A stretch of DNA of 64,000 bases from NCBI RefSeq assembly GCF_017893945.1, contig NZ_CP054257.1:992001-1056000 (forward strand), read 5' to 3'. Source of the DNA: Treponema parvum (GTDB lineage Bacteria > Spirochaetota > Spirochaetia > Treponematales > Treponemataceae). Both the position numbers and the translations under genes were made by a program. The notes beneath the pieces were generated by a model, which had not been told where the DNA came from, ran no database searches, and saw nothing but the letters and a program-made list of their open reading frames with translations. The number at the start of each line of letters is the position of its first letter. Within the stretch, counting starts at the first letter, position 1. Below, piece by piece: positions 15,288 through 25,645 of the stretch.

Positions 15288-16160
15288 ATGAACGGAATCT
15301 ATGTAGCCTCTCTTACTCCGTTTGACCGGAATGACAATTTCAATCCGAAAGCTCTTATCGCCTTGATGGAAAGAAACCTTGCAGAAGGAGCCGCCGGATT
15401 TTTTATCGGAGGTTCAAGCGCAGAATGCTTTCTCCTTAGCCATGAAGAGAGGCTGGAAACCTTTGAATGTGCATCATCCTTTAAGAACAGAACCGACCTT
15501 ATCGCTCATTGCGGAGCGATCGGCACAAAAGAGGCAATCGACTTTGCATGCAACGCAAAGAGAATGGGATATCGGCATATAGCGACCACCCCTCCGCTGT
15601 ACTACGGCTTTACCCCCGGCGAGATTGCCCGATATTACTACGACATTTCTAAAGCTGTAGATATGCCTGTGATTGTGTACAACTTCCCGGGAAACACAAA
15701 GAAGGAATTTGATTTGAACAATCCGATCTACAGAGAGCTTTTCAGCTCCGATGCAATTGAAGGCGTGAAGCACACTAATCAGGTAGTATCCCAGCTGGAA
15801 AGATTTCTGGAACTGAATCCTAAGCTTTGGGTTCTGAACGGCTTTGATGAAACAATGGTAGCCGGACTTGCATTAGGTTCACAGGGGTCTATCGGCAGCA
15901 CATTCAACTGCATGCTCCCCCACTATCTTAAGATATACAATGCCTTCAATGAAGGACGAATTGCCGAGGCACGCGCAATGCAGCACAAGGCGAATAATAT
16001 TATGGAAGTCTTCTGCAAGGTGGGACTAATCCCTGCAGTGAAGTATGTCGTATGTAAGCAGGGCATCGATGTCGGAATTGCAAGAAAACCGTTCGGGAAA
16101 CTGTCGGAAGCAGCCAAGTCTCTCATCGACAGAACATTGGAAGAGAATTTGATAGAATAA
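15288..16160 (+). CDS. N-acetylneuraminate lyase/dihydrodipicolinate synthase family aldolase
   Basis: This 290-residue TIM-barrel aldolase belongs to the DapA/NanA superfamily. It has GGSSAECFLLSHEER (family G-S/T-x-G-E region), the proton-shuttle tyrosine in VIVYNFPGN and the Schiff-base lysine in EGVKHTN near residue 163. The NGFDE segment resembles N-acetylneuraminate lyases more than lysine-pathway DapA. A 177-base gap (15111-15287) separates it from the YhcH gene; this gap has an AT-rich stretch and GGAG before the ATG but no strong hairpin, so the gene may be co-transcribed or have its own promoter. It probably cleaves a 2-oxo-3-deoxy sugar acid to pyruvate. Confidence 0.83.
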   Translation: MNGIYVASLTPFDRNDNFNPKALIALMERNLAEGAAGFFIGGSSAECFLLSHEERLETFECASSFKNRTDLIAHCGAIGTKEAIDFACNAKRMGYRHIATTPPLYYGFTPGEIARYYYDISKAVDMPVIVYNFPGNTKKEFDLNNPIYRELFSSDAIEGVKHTNQVVSQLERFLELNPKLWVLNGFDETMVAGLALGSQGSIGSTFNCMLPHYLKIYNAFNEGRIAEARAMQHKANNIMEVFCKVGLIPAVKYVVCKQGIDVGIARKPFGKLSEAAKSLIDRTLEENLIE

Positions 16161-16238
16161 TCATTTATCTTTGTCATTGATCGGCGAAGCGGATAACACA
16201 TATTATTTCTGCAAGGAAAGCAACAGCGGGGGAGATAA

Positions 16239-16535
16239 ATGGCCATAAAAACAATGACCTTGGAAGAAGTTAAAAGCCTTCCGCCGCTTGAGGAAGAACG
16301 GTTAAATGAAATTGAAAACTTTCAAAACACCGACTTTTCTGACTGCCGAAAACTGACCGATTTACAACTGAAAAATTTAAAACCGGCGCGTATGCTTCAT
16401 CCCGAATGGTTCAATGAAAAGAGCAACACCGTACAGGTCGGCATTGATAGAGATATCATAGAAGCATTACACGTTGAATCTCAAGAGTACCAACTGCGCA
16501 TAAATGCTATTTTGCGAAAAGTCGTTTTTGGATAA
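16239..16535 (+). CDS. BrnA-like antitoxin (DUF4415), orphan
   Basis: This 98-residue protein has the BrnA/DUF4415 hallmark KPARMLHPEWF followed by a ribbon-helix-helix region (VQVGIDRDIIEALH...YQLRINAILRKVV). In complete modules BrnA follows the RNase toxin BrnT, binds it and represses the operon. No BrnT-like frame is found upstream, where the aldolase ends 78 bases away, or downstream. A GCGGGGGA ribosome site lies well placed before the ATG. It may be a relic of a toxin-antitoxin pair or an antitoxin acting on a toxin elsewhere. Confidence 0.82.
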   Translation: MAIKTMTLEEVKSLPPLEEERLNEIENFQNTDFSDCRKLTDLQLKNLKPARMLHPEWFNEKSNTVQVGIDRDIIEALHVESQEYQLRINAILRKVVFG

Positions 16536-16651
16536 GGTATTAGGATCGATAATCCAATGGTAGGGGCATTTTTTCGTATATATATACGATAGATTCATAA
16601 GCAGCGTTATGCCGCCCGGAATGCTACAAAAGGAGAATTGACGGCAACTCC

Positions 16652-16804
16652 TTATAGTATTCTAAACGTCGCTGTAAATCTTTCCGTCGGTACCGTCAAA
16701 TTCGGAACATCGCTGCGGATTTTTCCATCACGTCCGTTTTCCGATCCCGTTCCTGCAAGTGAAAGCTTTATTTCTCCGCTTGCGTTCAGCGTAAATTCGT
16801 CATA
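16652..16804 (-). pseudogene. Possible gene fragment, C-terminal coding remnant
   Basis: On the minus strand an open frame of about 50 codons without a start codon reads as plausible protein (DEFTLNASGEIKLSLAGTG, then SDVPNLTVPTERFTATFRIL, stop). A stop codon directly precedes it. No family is recognised. It may be the tail of a decayed gene; the surrounding 16536-16960 holds nothing else beyond the leader of the macroglobulin gene. Confidence 0.25.
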
Positions 16805-16960
16805 TTATACTGTCTGATAAAACGCGCGTTTTCAGTGAGGCATGCCCGCGTGCGGCGCAGCCTTGCCGGCTGTCGGCGCTGTTGTTTTGGGGCGAGGCCG
16901 GTTCGCATTTGCGGAGCTGTGCCCGCGTATACGGCGAGGTTGGCTTTCAGAGGTATTTCC

Positions 16961-19900
16961 GTGAAAAAAAATATGCTTGTGCCGCTTTCGGCGGCGATGT
17001 TGGTTTTTGTGCTTTTTTTTGCTGCAGGCTGTTCGAAAAATAATGCCGAAGCAAGGCAAAGCGAACAGACGCGATCGGATGAAGACGGCGGCGATTTTGC
17101 CTATATTCCCGATTTTGAACAGGCGTTTATTCCCGTGTATGAAAAGACCGAACCGGAACCCGATCGGCCGGCAAAAAAGCGGAATGTGGGCGGCCAGTCC
17201 GCGGCCGCCGGCAAAAAGAGCGCTTCCGGCGTCTCTTCATCGGCGGCGAGGGGAGGGGCTTCCGGCACAACCTCTTCGACCGTGCGCCCCTTAAAAGAAT
17301 ATAAAACCGCATATACGACAACGCGGCCCGCTCAAAGCGCTCTGAGCATTCCGGCGGGTGTTTCAGGATATGTCCTTCCCGCAGCTGAAGAAAAGGGCGA
17401 TTTAACCGTCGCCGATTGGGGGCCTCAAAAAGAGCTGCCTGCGACAATCCGCCAGCCGTCTTTTTACGTAGTGTTTTCGCTTCCCGTAAAGGCGATAAGC
17501 GCGCTCGAAGAACCGTCCTCAAAGTCGGAGTATATGAGAGTTGAGCCTGCGGTCGAAGGCGTGTTCCGCTGGTACGGTTCGCGGCACTTGGCGTTTGAAG
17601 CGAGCGAAAACATAAACCCCTTGCAGGAATATACGATTACCGTTCCCGATACGGTAAAATCTCTGAGCGGTAAGCCGATTACCGGCGAGCGCGTTTTTAA
17701 AATCAAAAGCGAAGAATTACGTATTACCGGTTTTAACGTCGGCTATTCGTTTGCAAAAAAAACCGGCATGTGGATCGACACTGACGACGTTGTGCCCGAA
17801 GCGGCAAACGAAGTGCTGCTCGTGTTCAATTATCCGGTTAAAGCGCAGGATTTTGCAAGCCGCATCCGCGCCGAAGTTGACGGAAGCGTTTTACCCTGCA
17901 CGATAAGCCAAAAAGACGACAAATCGCTGCTTGTCACGGTAAAGGGAAACATTCCTTTCGACACCGACGTGTATATTTATGTCGATAAACTTAGCGTCCG
18001 CTACCACACGCTTTTGCCCTTCCAGCTGGAGGATATCGATGTCGAGCGTTCGGCAGGGCGCTTTTTAAATCCGGTGTACCTGCGCTTTTCGCACGATGTC
18101 GAGGCGTCCTCTGTTTCGGCGAATCTTTCGACCGAACCTGCGATGCCTATAACAAAAGAAAATATCGAAGTAAACGGCGGTACGGTCATTGTGTACGGCC
18201 TTCCCGTCAGCTTTAATTCAAAATATACGCTGACCGTTAAAGACGGTATAAAAGATGTGTACGGCAGGAAACTTAGAGCAGGGAAATCAGTTTCGATTCG
18301 GGTTCCAGAAGCGGCAAGTTATGTGAGGTTTTTGGACAGCGGTACGAAAATGCTTGAAGCCGCCTATCCGCATAAGTTTTTGTTCGAATATCAAAACCTG
18401 TACGAACCGTCGCGTTACAGCGTCGTAAAAACCGATAACCCGCTCGCTATAACGTCGTGGGAAGCATATATTTCCGATAAAAATGCGGCGGAACCGAACA
18501 TAAAAATACGCAACCAAAGACAGTTTGAAGTTATCGATTTGGATCCGCTGTTGGATAACGGCAAAGGCTTTGTGCGCTTCGATGCGGAAATGACCGTTCC
18601 GTCCTATTGGGACAAGGGCAAATTCTATACGCAGGAAAACTGCACGACCATTCAGGTAACCGATTTGGGCGTTACGGTCCGTTACGGAATAAATAAGGCG
18701 GTCGTGCTCGTAACAAGCCTTGCGACCGGCAATCCCGTTGAAGGCGCAAACGTATACATGTATAACGGCGAGAGTTCCGTAAACACTGCGGCGGCGACCG
18801 CGCTCGGTTCGGGCACGACGGATAAAAACGGACTTGCCGTTTTGCGCTTCGGCTCTTCAAGCGCGGCGTTTTTCAACGGGAACAGAGAAGCCGTCTATGT
18901 TGAAAAAGCAGGCGATCGCGCGGTGTTTTATCCGAATACGCACCGCGAATGGCGTTCGGTTTCTTCGGTTGACGATATTGATACCGGCGTGCAGGCTTTT
19001 CAGCGTACGTTTATGTTTTCCGACCGCGGCTTGTACCGGCCCGGCGAAACGATTACGTTCCGCGGCATCGACCGCACGCAAAGACTCGGCTCGTTCACTC
19101 CCTATACCGGCGATTATACGGTAACATTAAAAGAAAACGTGTGGGGCGATGCCGAAGAAGTTGCGCACTTGAGCGGCACTTGTTCCGAATCGGGCGGTTT
19201 TTGGGGTTCGGTCGCACTTCCCGAAAACGTAAAGCCCGGGCAATACGTGCTTATCTATGAACGCCCCGGATCGAAGCGCGAAAGCCGCAGAATCAATATT
19301 ACGATTGCGTATTTTGAACGCGTAAAATTCCAAGCCGAAGTCGCTTTGAGTGATGCGACCCTCGTTGCCGGCGACACGATAAGCGGTTCGGTTAAAGCGT
19401 CGTATTTGTCCGGCAGCTCTTTGGCCGAAGCGACGTACACGGGCGGCTGGGTGCGCCAAGGCTGCGATTTTACAAGCGACGACCCGGCGCTCAAAAATTA
19501 TACGTTCGGCCCGCGCGAAATCGAGCGCTCAATGGAACAGCTTTCTTCGTTTGAAGGACGGCTTTCCGCAGACGGCAGCGCGCGCATTTCGTATACGACC
19601 GCCGAAGAAGGCATTGTCGGTTCTCCGTACCGCTATTTTGCAGAGGCGTCCGTAACCGATGTAAGCAATCAGCTTATTGCGGCGCGTGGCGCGGTAACGG
19701 TTCATCCCGCATCTTTTTACATCGGAGTTGCCAAACCCGACGGTATTGCGGGCTTCGCGAAAAAAGGGCAGGAACTGAATTTTCCGCTTATGCTCGCTTC
19801 GGCCGACGGAAAGGCGCTTGCTTCTTTGGATTTTGTAAAAGGCAATTTGTCCGCCGAACTTATACGCGACGATTGGCATTTGGTGCAGCAGTACGGTTCG

Positions 19901-22900
19901 GCCGGCAGTGTATACGCGAGCTACGAAAAAGAAAGCGTCACTGAATATACGGTGTCCGTAAAACCTTCGCTTAAAGGTTCGGTAAAAGTTACGCCTAAAA
20001 ACGCCGGCTATTATACGCTCGTGCTGAGCGGAACCGACAGAAACGGTAAAACCGCAAAAACCGAATATTCCTTTTTCGTAACCGGTTCGGGCGCCGTATT
20101 TTGGAACCGCGATTTCGAATCTTCGCTGCGCCTCACTCCCGACCAATCGCAGTACAACCCCGGCGATACGGCGCGCATTCTGCTCGAAAGCCCGCTTCCC
20201 GCCGGCAACTATCTTATCACCGTCGAACGCGAAGGAATATTCACCGAACAAGTGCGCCGCTTTGAAGAAAGCACCGCGGTGCTGGAAATTCCGATTGCGC
20301 TCAATTACGTACCGGTTGTATACGTGAGCGTGTGTTCGTATTCCGTGCGTTCGGGAAAGCCGACCCATCAATACGGCGAAGCCGACATGGACAAGCCCAA
20401 GGGCTTTTTCGGTTCAACCGCCGTGTTCGTGAACCCGCGCGTAAAGGCTTTTTCGATCGATGTTGCCGCCGACAAACCGTCATACCGCCCCGGCGAAAAA
20501 GCCGTTATCGTGCTGAATGCGACAAAGGGCGGCAAACCCCTTGCCGACGCCGAACTGACCCTTATGGCGGTAGACCGCGGCGTACTGGATTTAATCAATT
20601 ACCATGTTCCGAATCCCGTAGACTTTTTTTACAACGAGTATAATTTCCCGCTGTGCGTAAAAGGCGGAGATTCGCGCTCGCTGCTTATGGATCCGGTAAC
20701 CTATGAGATAAAGAACCTGAAAGGCGGCGACGCTTCCGATGAAGAAAAAGAGCAGGAACGCAAAAAATTCGACCCGACCGCCGTCTTTATACCGGTTTTA
20801 AAAACCGACAAAAACGGTCAGGCCCGCGCCGAATTCACCTTGCCCGATACGCTTACAACCTACCGCATTACGGCCTTCGGCGTTCACGACGATTTACTTG
20901 CTTTGCAGGAAGACGAAATGCTCGTTCAAAATCCCGTAAACGTGCTTGCCGTAAAACCGCGGCGCTTACGCGAGCGCGACACGGCCGAATGCGGCGTGCT
21001 GATTTCGAACCTCGATTCGCGCTCTCACAGCATAACGGTAAAAGCCGAAGTGCGCTCTGTACAAAATGCCGATCCGGCAAACGGCGGCAAAAAACCGGGC
21101 AAAGCCTTTTTCGACGGCAGTGCGCAAAAAACGGTTAAAGTAGAAAGCGGCGCTCAGGCGACCGTGTATTTCGATCTTGCCGCACAAAAAGCGGGTGAAG
21201 TCGAAGTCGTGTTTTCGGTATCGTCGGATATCTTAAAAGAGAGGCTCGTGCAGCCGCTTGTTATCGAGCACCCCTTTGTGTTCGAAACCTTTACGTCGAC
21301 GGGAACCGTCGAGCGTTCCGCTTCTTCGACTTCGGAGGCGGTAGCTCTTCCGTCCTTTGCCGACTTGAACGCCGGCTCTTTGTCGGTTACGCTGGATGCA
21401 AGTCGATTGGCGACGCTTTCGTCGGCGGTCAACTACGTGTTCAATTATCCGTACGGCTGTATGGAACAGCAGAGTGCGCGCTTATTGCCTCTGGTCGTTT
21501 TCGGCGACTACATCGGCACCTTCGGCCTGAAAACCGAAGTTCCCGACGTAAAAAAAACCGTAAAGGAAACCTTCGCTTCGTGGAAGCAAATCCAGCTTGA
21601 CGACGGCGGCTTCCCGTATTGGCCGGAAGGCACGAGGTCGAGCTTTTACGTGAGCTTGCGTATCGCCCATCTGTGCGCTTTGGCAAAGGAGCGCGGTTAC
21701 GGCAGCGCGGATATCGCGCTCAATACGGAAAGACTTGCGTCGTTTATTGCTTCTTCGCTGTATAAAGACGGAACACCCTCAAGCGGGTATCTTCGCGCAT
21801 ACGCGTGCTATGTGCTCGCGCTCAACGGAAGAAGTTTTCCGGCTTCCTGGCTGCCGGGAACAGCCGACAAGGACACCGATATTTCGGTTTCGGCCTTGGC
21901 CGGCTTGGCGTGCCTCGAGCGCAATTCCGCCGGCGACAGGGAAAAAGCGCAGCAATACGCTCAGGTTATACGGCGCTATCTGCGTCCCGATACGCGCGGC
22001 GTCGACATAACTTCTCCCGACGAATCGCGGTATTGGTATTGGTATGCGAACGACAAATCCATGGATTACGCGCTGACGGTAAAACTGTTTACGCTGCTCA
22101 ACGCCGACGATGACATGATTACCAAGCTTTTGTACACGCTTTTGCAGCGCCAAAAAGCCGGCTACTGGAAGAGCACGGCAGTTACCACCTTTGTGCTTGA
22201 TTCGGTATACACGGTCATTAAAACGTCCAAGCTCGATAATTTGAATATGAGCGCTTCGGCATCGGTGGACGGAAAGGAATTGGTTTCCGGAAGCTTTAAA
22301 GGCGCGGGAGCGCAAGCGCTTACGTTTACCGCCGATTTTGACGAAGAGCCGTTGAGTACCTTAAAGCGCGATACGCTGCTTCCGCTTACGTTTACAAAAA
22401 AAGGCTCAAACCCGCTGTATTATACGACCTCGCTCAAGTACGCCATTCCGCAGGAAATGCAAACGTCGCGCGACGAGGGCTTGGGCGTTTCGTATGTTAT
22501 CCGCGATGCTCAAACCGATAAAATCGTAAAACCGTCTTCGGCTTCTTCTTCACTTATCGAACTTGAAAGCGGCAAAACCTACGAAATGGAAATCAAATTG
22601 TCGTCGGGACGCGACCGCACCTTTGTCGCCCTGCGCGCTCCGGTGCCATCCGGCGCCGAAATTATCGATGCCGCCTTTGTTACGACCGCTTCTCTTACCG
22701 GAAGCAACCGCGCTGAAGACGAGGAGGACGACGATGAAGACGATTGGTATAGCTGGTTTTACGGCAGAGCGATGAGCAGTCAGCGCATTTACGACAACGA
22801 AGTGCAGTATTTTTGGAACGATTGGGCAAAGGGAAGCGACGCGGTGCGTTTTAAATTCCGTGCGGTCAGAAAAGGAGTGTACCCCTGTCCGCCGCTTACC

Positions 22901-22966
22901 GCCGAATGTATGTATGAAAACGAAATATTCGGCCGCACCGACGGATACTTGTTTGTGATAAAATAA
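16961..22966 (+). CDS. Bacterial alpha-2-macroglobulin lipoprotein (YfhM type)
   Basis: This 2001-residue periplasmic protease-trap protein starts at GTG 16961, with AGAGG seven bases upstream. The upstream in-frame ATG at 16835 would put a long arginine-rich stretch before the signal. A lipoprotein signal ends LFFAAGC (Cys24), then a low-complexity linker. Repeated macroglobulin beta-sandwich domains follow (for example FSDRGLYRPGETITFRG, the MG-domain signature). The thioester motif GCMEQ lies with Cys at about residue 1500, followed by the alpha-helical thioester domain with GGFPYWPEG. The final part has an acidic EDEEDDDEDD stretch. The pbpC gene overlaps its stop codon, the widespread pairing in which both act in envelope repair and defence. 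Confidence 0.95.
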   Translation: MKKNMLVPLSAAMLVFVLFFAAGCSKNNAEARQSEQTRSDEDGGDFAYIPDFEQAFIPVYEKTEPEPDRPAKKRNVGGQSAAAGKKSASGVSSSAARGGASGTTSSTVRPLKEYKTAYTTTRPAQSALSIPAGVSGYVLPAAEEKGDLTVADWGPQKELPATIRQPSFYVVFSLPVKAISALEEPSSKSEYMRVEPAVEGVFRWYGSRHLAFEASENINPLQEYTITVPDTVKSLSGKPITGERVFKIKSEELRITGFNVGYSFAKKTGMWIDTDDVVPEAANEVLLVFNYPVKAQDFASRIRAEVDGSVLPCTISQKDDKSLLVTVKGNIPFDTDVYIYVDKLSVRYHTLLPFQLEDIDVERSAGRFLNPVYLRFSHDVEASSVSANLSTEPAMPITKENIEVNGGTVIVYGLPVSFNSKYTLTVKDGIKDVYGRKLRAGKSVSIRVPEAASYVRFLDSGTKMLEAAYPHKFLFEYQNLYEPSRYSVVKTDNPLAITSWEAYISDKNAAEPNIKIRNQRQFEVIDLDPLLDNGKGFVRFDAEMTVPSYWDKGKFYTQENCTTIQVTDLGVTVRYGINKAVVLVTSLATGNPVEGANVYMYNGESSVNTAAATALGSGTTDKNGLAVLRFGSSSAAFFNGNREAVYVEKAGDRAVFYPNTHREWRSVSSVDDIDTGVQAFQRTFMFSDRGLYRPGETITFRGIDRTQRLGSFTPYTGDYTVTLKENVWGDAEEVAHLSGTCSESGGFWGSVALPENVKPGQYVLIYERPGSKRESRRINITIAYFERVKFQAEVALSDATLVAGDTISGSVKASYLSGSSLAEATYTGGWVRQGCDFTSDDPALKNYTFGPREIERSMEQLSSFEGRLSADGSARISYTTAEEGIVGSPYRYFAEASVTDVSNQLIAARGAVTVHPASFYIGVAKPDGIAGFAKKGQELNFPLMLASADGKALASLDFVKGNLSAELIRDDWHLVQQYGSAGSVYASYEKESVTEYTVSVKPSLKGSVKVTPKNAGYYTLVLSGTDRNGKTAKTEYSFFVTGSGAVFWNRDFESSLRLTPDQSQYNPGDTARILLESPLPAGNYLITVEREGIFTEQVRRFEESTAVLEIPIALNYVPVVYVSVCSYSVRSGKPTHQYGEADMDKPKGFFGSTAVFVNPRVKAFSIDVAADKPSYRPGEKAVIVLNATKGGKPLADAELTLMAVDRGVLDLINYHVPNPVDFFYNEYNFPLCVKGGDSRSLLMDPVTYEIKNLKGGDASDEEKEQERKKFDPTAVFIPVLKTDKNGQARAEFTLPDTLTTYRITAFGVHDDLLALQEDEMLVQNPVNVLAVKPRRLRERDTAECGVLISNLDSRSHSITVKAEVRSVQNADPANGGKKPGKAFFDGSAQKTVKVESGAQATVYFDLAAQKAGEVEVVFSVSSDILKERLVQPLVIEHPFVFETFTSTGTVERSASSTSEAVALPSFADLNAGSLSVTLDASRLATLSSAVNYVFNYPYGCMEQQSARLLPLVVFGDYIGTFGLKTEVPDVKKTVKETFASWKQIQLDDGGFPYWPEGTRSSFYVSLRIAHLCALAKERGYGSADIALNTERLASFIASSLYKDGTPSSGYLRAYACYVLALNGRSFPASWLPGTADKDTDISVSALAGLACLERNSAGDREKAQQYAQVIRRYLRPDTRGVDITSPDESRYWYWYANDKSMDYALTVKLFTLLNADDDMITKLLYTLLQRQKAGYWKSTAVTTFVLDSVYTVIKTSKLDNLNMSASASVDGKELVSGSFKGAGAQALTFTADFDEEPLSTLKRDTLLPLTFTKKGSNPLYYTTSLKYAIPQEMQTSRDEGLGVSYVIRDAQTDKIVKPSSASSSLIELESGKTYEMEIKLSSGRDRTFVALRAPVPSGAEIIDAAFVTTASLTGSNRAEDEEDDDEDDWYSWFYGRAMSSQRIYDNEVQYFWNDWAKGSDAVRFKFRAVRKGVYPCPPLTAECMYENEIFGRTDGYLFVIK

Positions 22967-25521
22967 TGAAAGACGTTTCGAAGATACAAAAAAACATTCG
23001 GGACGCCGGCCTGTGTACGGCAGGTTTGTGTGCCGCCGGCGCTCTGGTTTTGTTTGCCGTGCTTGACCTCTTTGTGCTGCCGTTCCCTAAACTCGACGCG
23101 TTCAAAAAGCGGGATTGGAGTACCCGTGTTTATGACAGGCGCGGCACCTTGGTGCAAGTGCTCGCCCTCGAAAACGGCGTGCGCCGCGAGTTTACTCCGC
23201 TTTCGGCTATGCCGCATCAAGCCGTCGATATTTTTTTGGCGGCGGAAGACAAGCGTTTTTTTTCGCACTGTGGAGTCGACTTTTCGGCCGTTGTACGCGC
23301 GGCGCTGCAAAATATACAAAGCGGTCAAAGAGTGAGCGGCGCATCGACCGTTACGATGCAGCTTGCCCGCCTCGTCGTTCCGGCGAAAAAGCGCAATTTT
23401 GCGGCAAAGCTGAACGAAGCGCGGAACGCGCTGCGCATAGAGCGGCGCTTAAGCAAAAACGAAATACTCGAACTCTATTTGAATACGCTGCCGTTCGGCT
23501 TTCAAACCGAAGGCATTACGTCGGCAGCGAAAACTTTTTTTGCTTCTCCGCTTGAAGAATTGAGCGCCGAACAGCTGTGCTGCCTTGCCGTTATACCGCG
23601 CCGCCCTTCGGGCAACAATCCGCTGGAGCACCCGCACGTTTGCGCCGAGCGCGCTTACGAGCTGTACCGTTCGCTCCCCGGTCCGGCCGCCGGCGGCTAT
23701 TTTGCAGCTGGCGGCGGAAACGGGCGCTCGCCTAAAACCGACATGAACTTGCCCTCCGACACGCTCGGTGCAGATGCCGCCGATTCCGGTAACGGCGCAT
23801 CAATCGATTCCGCGCCGCTTGAACACTTTGTGTGCGTTGCCGAAAAAGCAAAGCGCGCCGAATATCCGTTTTATTTACCACACTGTGTGGACTTTGTAAA
23901 AAAGCGGTACGCGCGGGCGGAACTGCCCCTTCCCGCCGAATGGCACTTGACCGCGGATGCGCTTTTTTCTTTTCAAGCGGAAAACCTTTTGGCAAACGAA
24001 CTTGAACACAACTCTCATGCGCGCGTATACAACGGCGCGGTGTTCGCAATCGAAAACGAAACGGGGAACATTATCGTGTGGGTCGGTTCCAACTCATATT
24101 TCGACCGCGATCATCAGGGGCAGCTTGACGGCGTTACGGCGATGAACCAAAGCGGTTCAAGTTCAAAACCTTTTTTATATGCGCTCGCGCTGGACAAAGG
24201 CTATAAGCCCTCCGACGTGCTCCCCGACATCCCGCTGCGTTTCGGCTCCGATGAAGTGTACATTCCGCGCAACTTCAACAACCGCTACAACGGCCCCGTC
24301 CGCTTTCGTACCGCCCTCGCGTCCAGTTTGAACGTGCCGGCCGTAAGCCTTTTGGATTCGATCGGCGAAGCCGCTTATGCCGACACGCTCGACAAACTGC
24401 ACTTCGATTCGATACGCACAAAGGGACTCGACGCGGGACTTGCCCTCGCACTCGGAAGCGCACCCGTATCCCTGTATGAATTGGTCAGGGCGTTCAGCGT
24501 TTTTCCGCGCGACGGAACGGTTATTCCGCTCCGTTTGCTCGAAAAATCCGCTTATGCCGGTGCTTCGCTCCGATCGGCCGATTTGCAGTCCGACGGCACG
24601 GGAACAAGCTCAACTGCCGCAAACGGTGCTTCGCTCCGATCGACCGAGCCGCCGCCCGCTTCGGTAAACGACGTTTTTTTTGCTGATGACTTTTTGCCCT
24701 CGCGCGTATACTCTCCGGACAGCGCGCGCATTATCTGCTCGATTTTATCCGACAGCGAAGCGCGCGTTAAAGGTTTCGGCTTTTCATCCGTATTTAAAAC
24801 GGACTTCCCTTCGATATTTAAAACGGGAACGGCAAATCAATATCAAAGCCTTATCGCCCTGTGCGCAAGTTCGGCGTACACCGTCGGCGTGTGGCTCGGA
24901 AACTTTTCCGGCGAAACCGTTATCGGTAAAACGGGCAGCTCGATTCCCGCGTACATCGCAAAGGAAGTGCTCACCCGATTGCACGCCGCTGCGGACGGGA
25001 ACGGTAAAATTCTTCCGGCCCGCGCTTTTGCCGAGCCGGAACACTGGCACCGGGGAACCGTGTGCGCGCTTTCGGGCATGATCGCTTCTCCCGATTGCCC
25101 GAACACGATACGGGAATATCTTCCCGATTCTCTTACCGCCGAAGATAAAAAAAAGCTTCGCTGCACCTGGCATACAAAAGAAAACGGAAGGTTAAAAACC
25201 GTGTATCCGGAGGAATATCGAAACTGGTTTTTATCGGCCGAACGCTACGGTGCCGTCAATGCCGGCGGTGCTCCGCTTGCTATAGTCCGCCCCGTGTCGG
25301 GTAGCCGTTTCCTCTACGACAGTGCGTATAAAAACATTGCCGTCGTTCCGCTTGAAATAAACGGCGGGCACGGCGATACGGTGCGCGTGTTTTTGGACGG
25401 TGCGGAGTATGCGGTCTTGGAACGCCCGTTTTTTATAAATCTTAGCGCGGGTAAAGGAAAACACCGCGTGCGTGCCGTGTGCGAAAGCGAAGAGCAAACC
25501 GTCTTTTTTACGGTAGAGTAG
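22966..25521 (+). CDS. pbpC: Penicillin-binding protein 1C (bifunctional transglycosylase/transpeptidase)
   Basis: This 851-residue class A PBP has an N-terminal membrane anchor at about residues 17-40. The glycosyltransferase 51 domain carries AAEDKRFFSHCGVD and GASTVTMQLARL. The transpeptidase has the SxxK serine at Ser398 (SSSK), SLN downstream and KTGT at Lys619. A C-terminal PbpC-type beta domain (about 755-851) completes the protein. The start overlaps the stop of the macroglobulin gene (TAATG). Two glycine/alanine/serine-rich inserts, near residues 240-290 and 525-565, are unusual for the family; the second includes the direct repeat GASLRS. It polymerises and cross-links peptidoglycan, possibly at sites of damage. 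Confidence 0.95.
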   Translation: MKDVSKIQKNIRDAGLCTAGLCAAGALVLFAVLDLFVLPFPKLDAFKKRDWSTRVYDRRGTLVQVLALENGVRREFTPLSAMPHQAVDIFLAAEDKRFFSHCGVDFSAVVRAALQNIQSGQRVSGASTVTMQLARLVVPAKKRNFAAKLNEARNALRIERRLSKNEILELYLNTLPFGFQTEGITSAAKTFFASPLEELSAEQLCCLAVIPRRPSGNNPLEHPHVCAERAYELYRSLPGPAAGGYFAAGGGNGRSPKTDMNLPSDTLGADAADSGNGASIDSAPLEHFVCVAEKAKRAEYPFYLPHCVDFVKKRYARAELPLPAEWHLTADALFSFQAENLLANELEHNSHARVYNGAVFAIENETGNIIVWVGSNSYFDRDHQGQLDGVTAMNQSGSSSKPFLYALALDKGYKPSDVLPDIPLRFGSDEVYIPRNFNNRYNGPVRFRTALASSLNVPAVSLLDSIGEAAYADTLDKLHFDSIRTKGLDAGLALALGSAPVSLYELVRAFSVFPRDGTVIPLRLLEKSAYAGASLRSADLQSDGTGTSSTAANGASLRSTEPPPASVNDVFFADDFLPSRVYSPDSARIICSILSDSEARVKGFGFSSVFKTDFPSIFKTGTANQYQSLIALCASSAYTVGVWLGNFSGETVIGKTGSSIPAYIAKEVLTRLHAAADGNGKILPARAFAEPEHWHRGTVCALSGMIASPDCPNTIREYLPDSLTAEDKKKLRCTWHTKENGRLKTVYPEEYRNWFLSAERYGAVNAGGAPLAIVRPVSGSRFLYDSAYKNIAVVPLEINGGHGDTVRVFLDGAEYAVLERPFFINLSAGKGKHRVRAVCESEEQTVFFTVE

Positions 25522-25645
25522 GGATTAGAGAACTTGTGCTCCTATTGGACATCTCTAAAAGCTCGCCTTTAGCGATTTTTCAAGCCGATAATTTGGGAAA
25601 TCATAACCACCCGTCAAACGGATTGTCATGCCTTACCGGCCATCC

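Noticed and set aside
16835..16960. Upstream extension of the macroglobulin gene to 16835
   Set aside because: The extra 42 residues are arginine-rich and would bury the lipoprotein signal; GTG 16961 has a proper ribosome site.
19529..20371. Minus-strand frame of 280 codons inside the macroglobulin gene
   Set aside because: Shadow of a GC-rich coding strand; no ribosome site and no recognisable motif.
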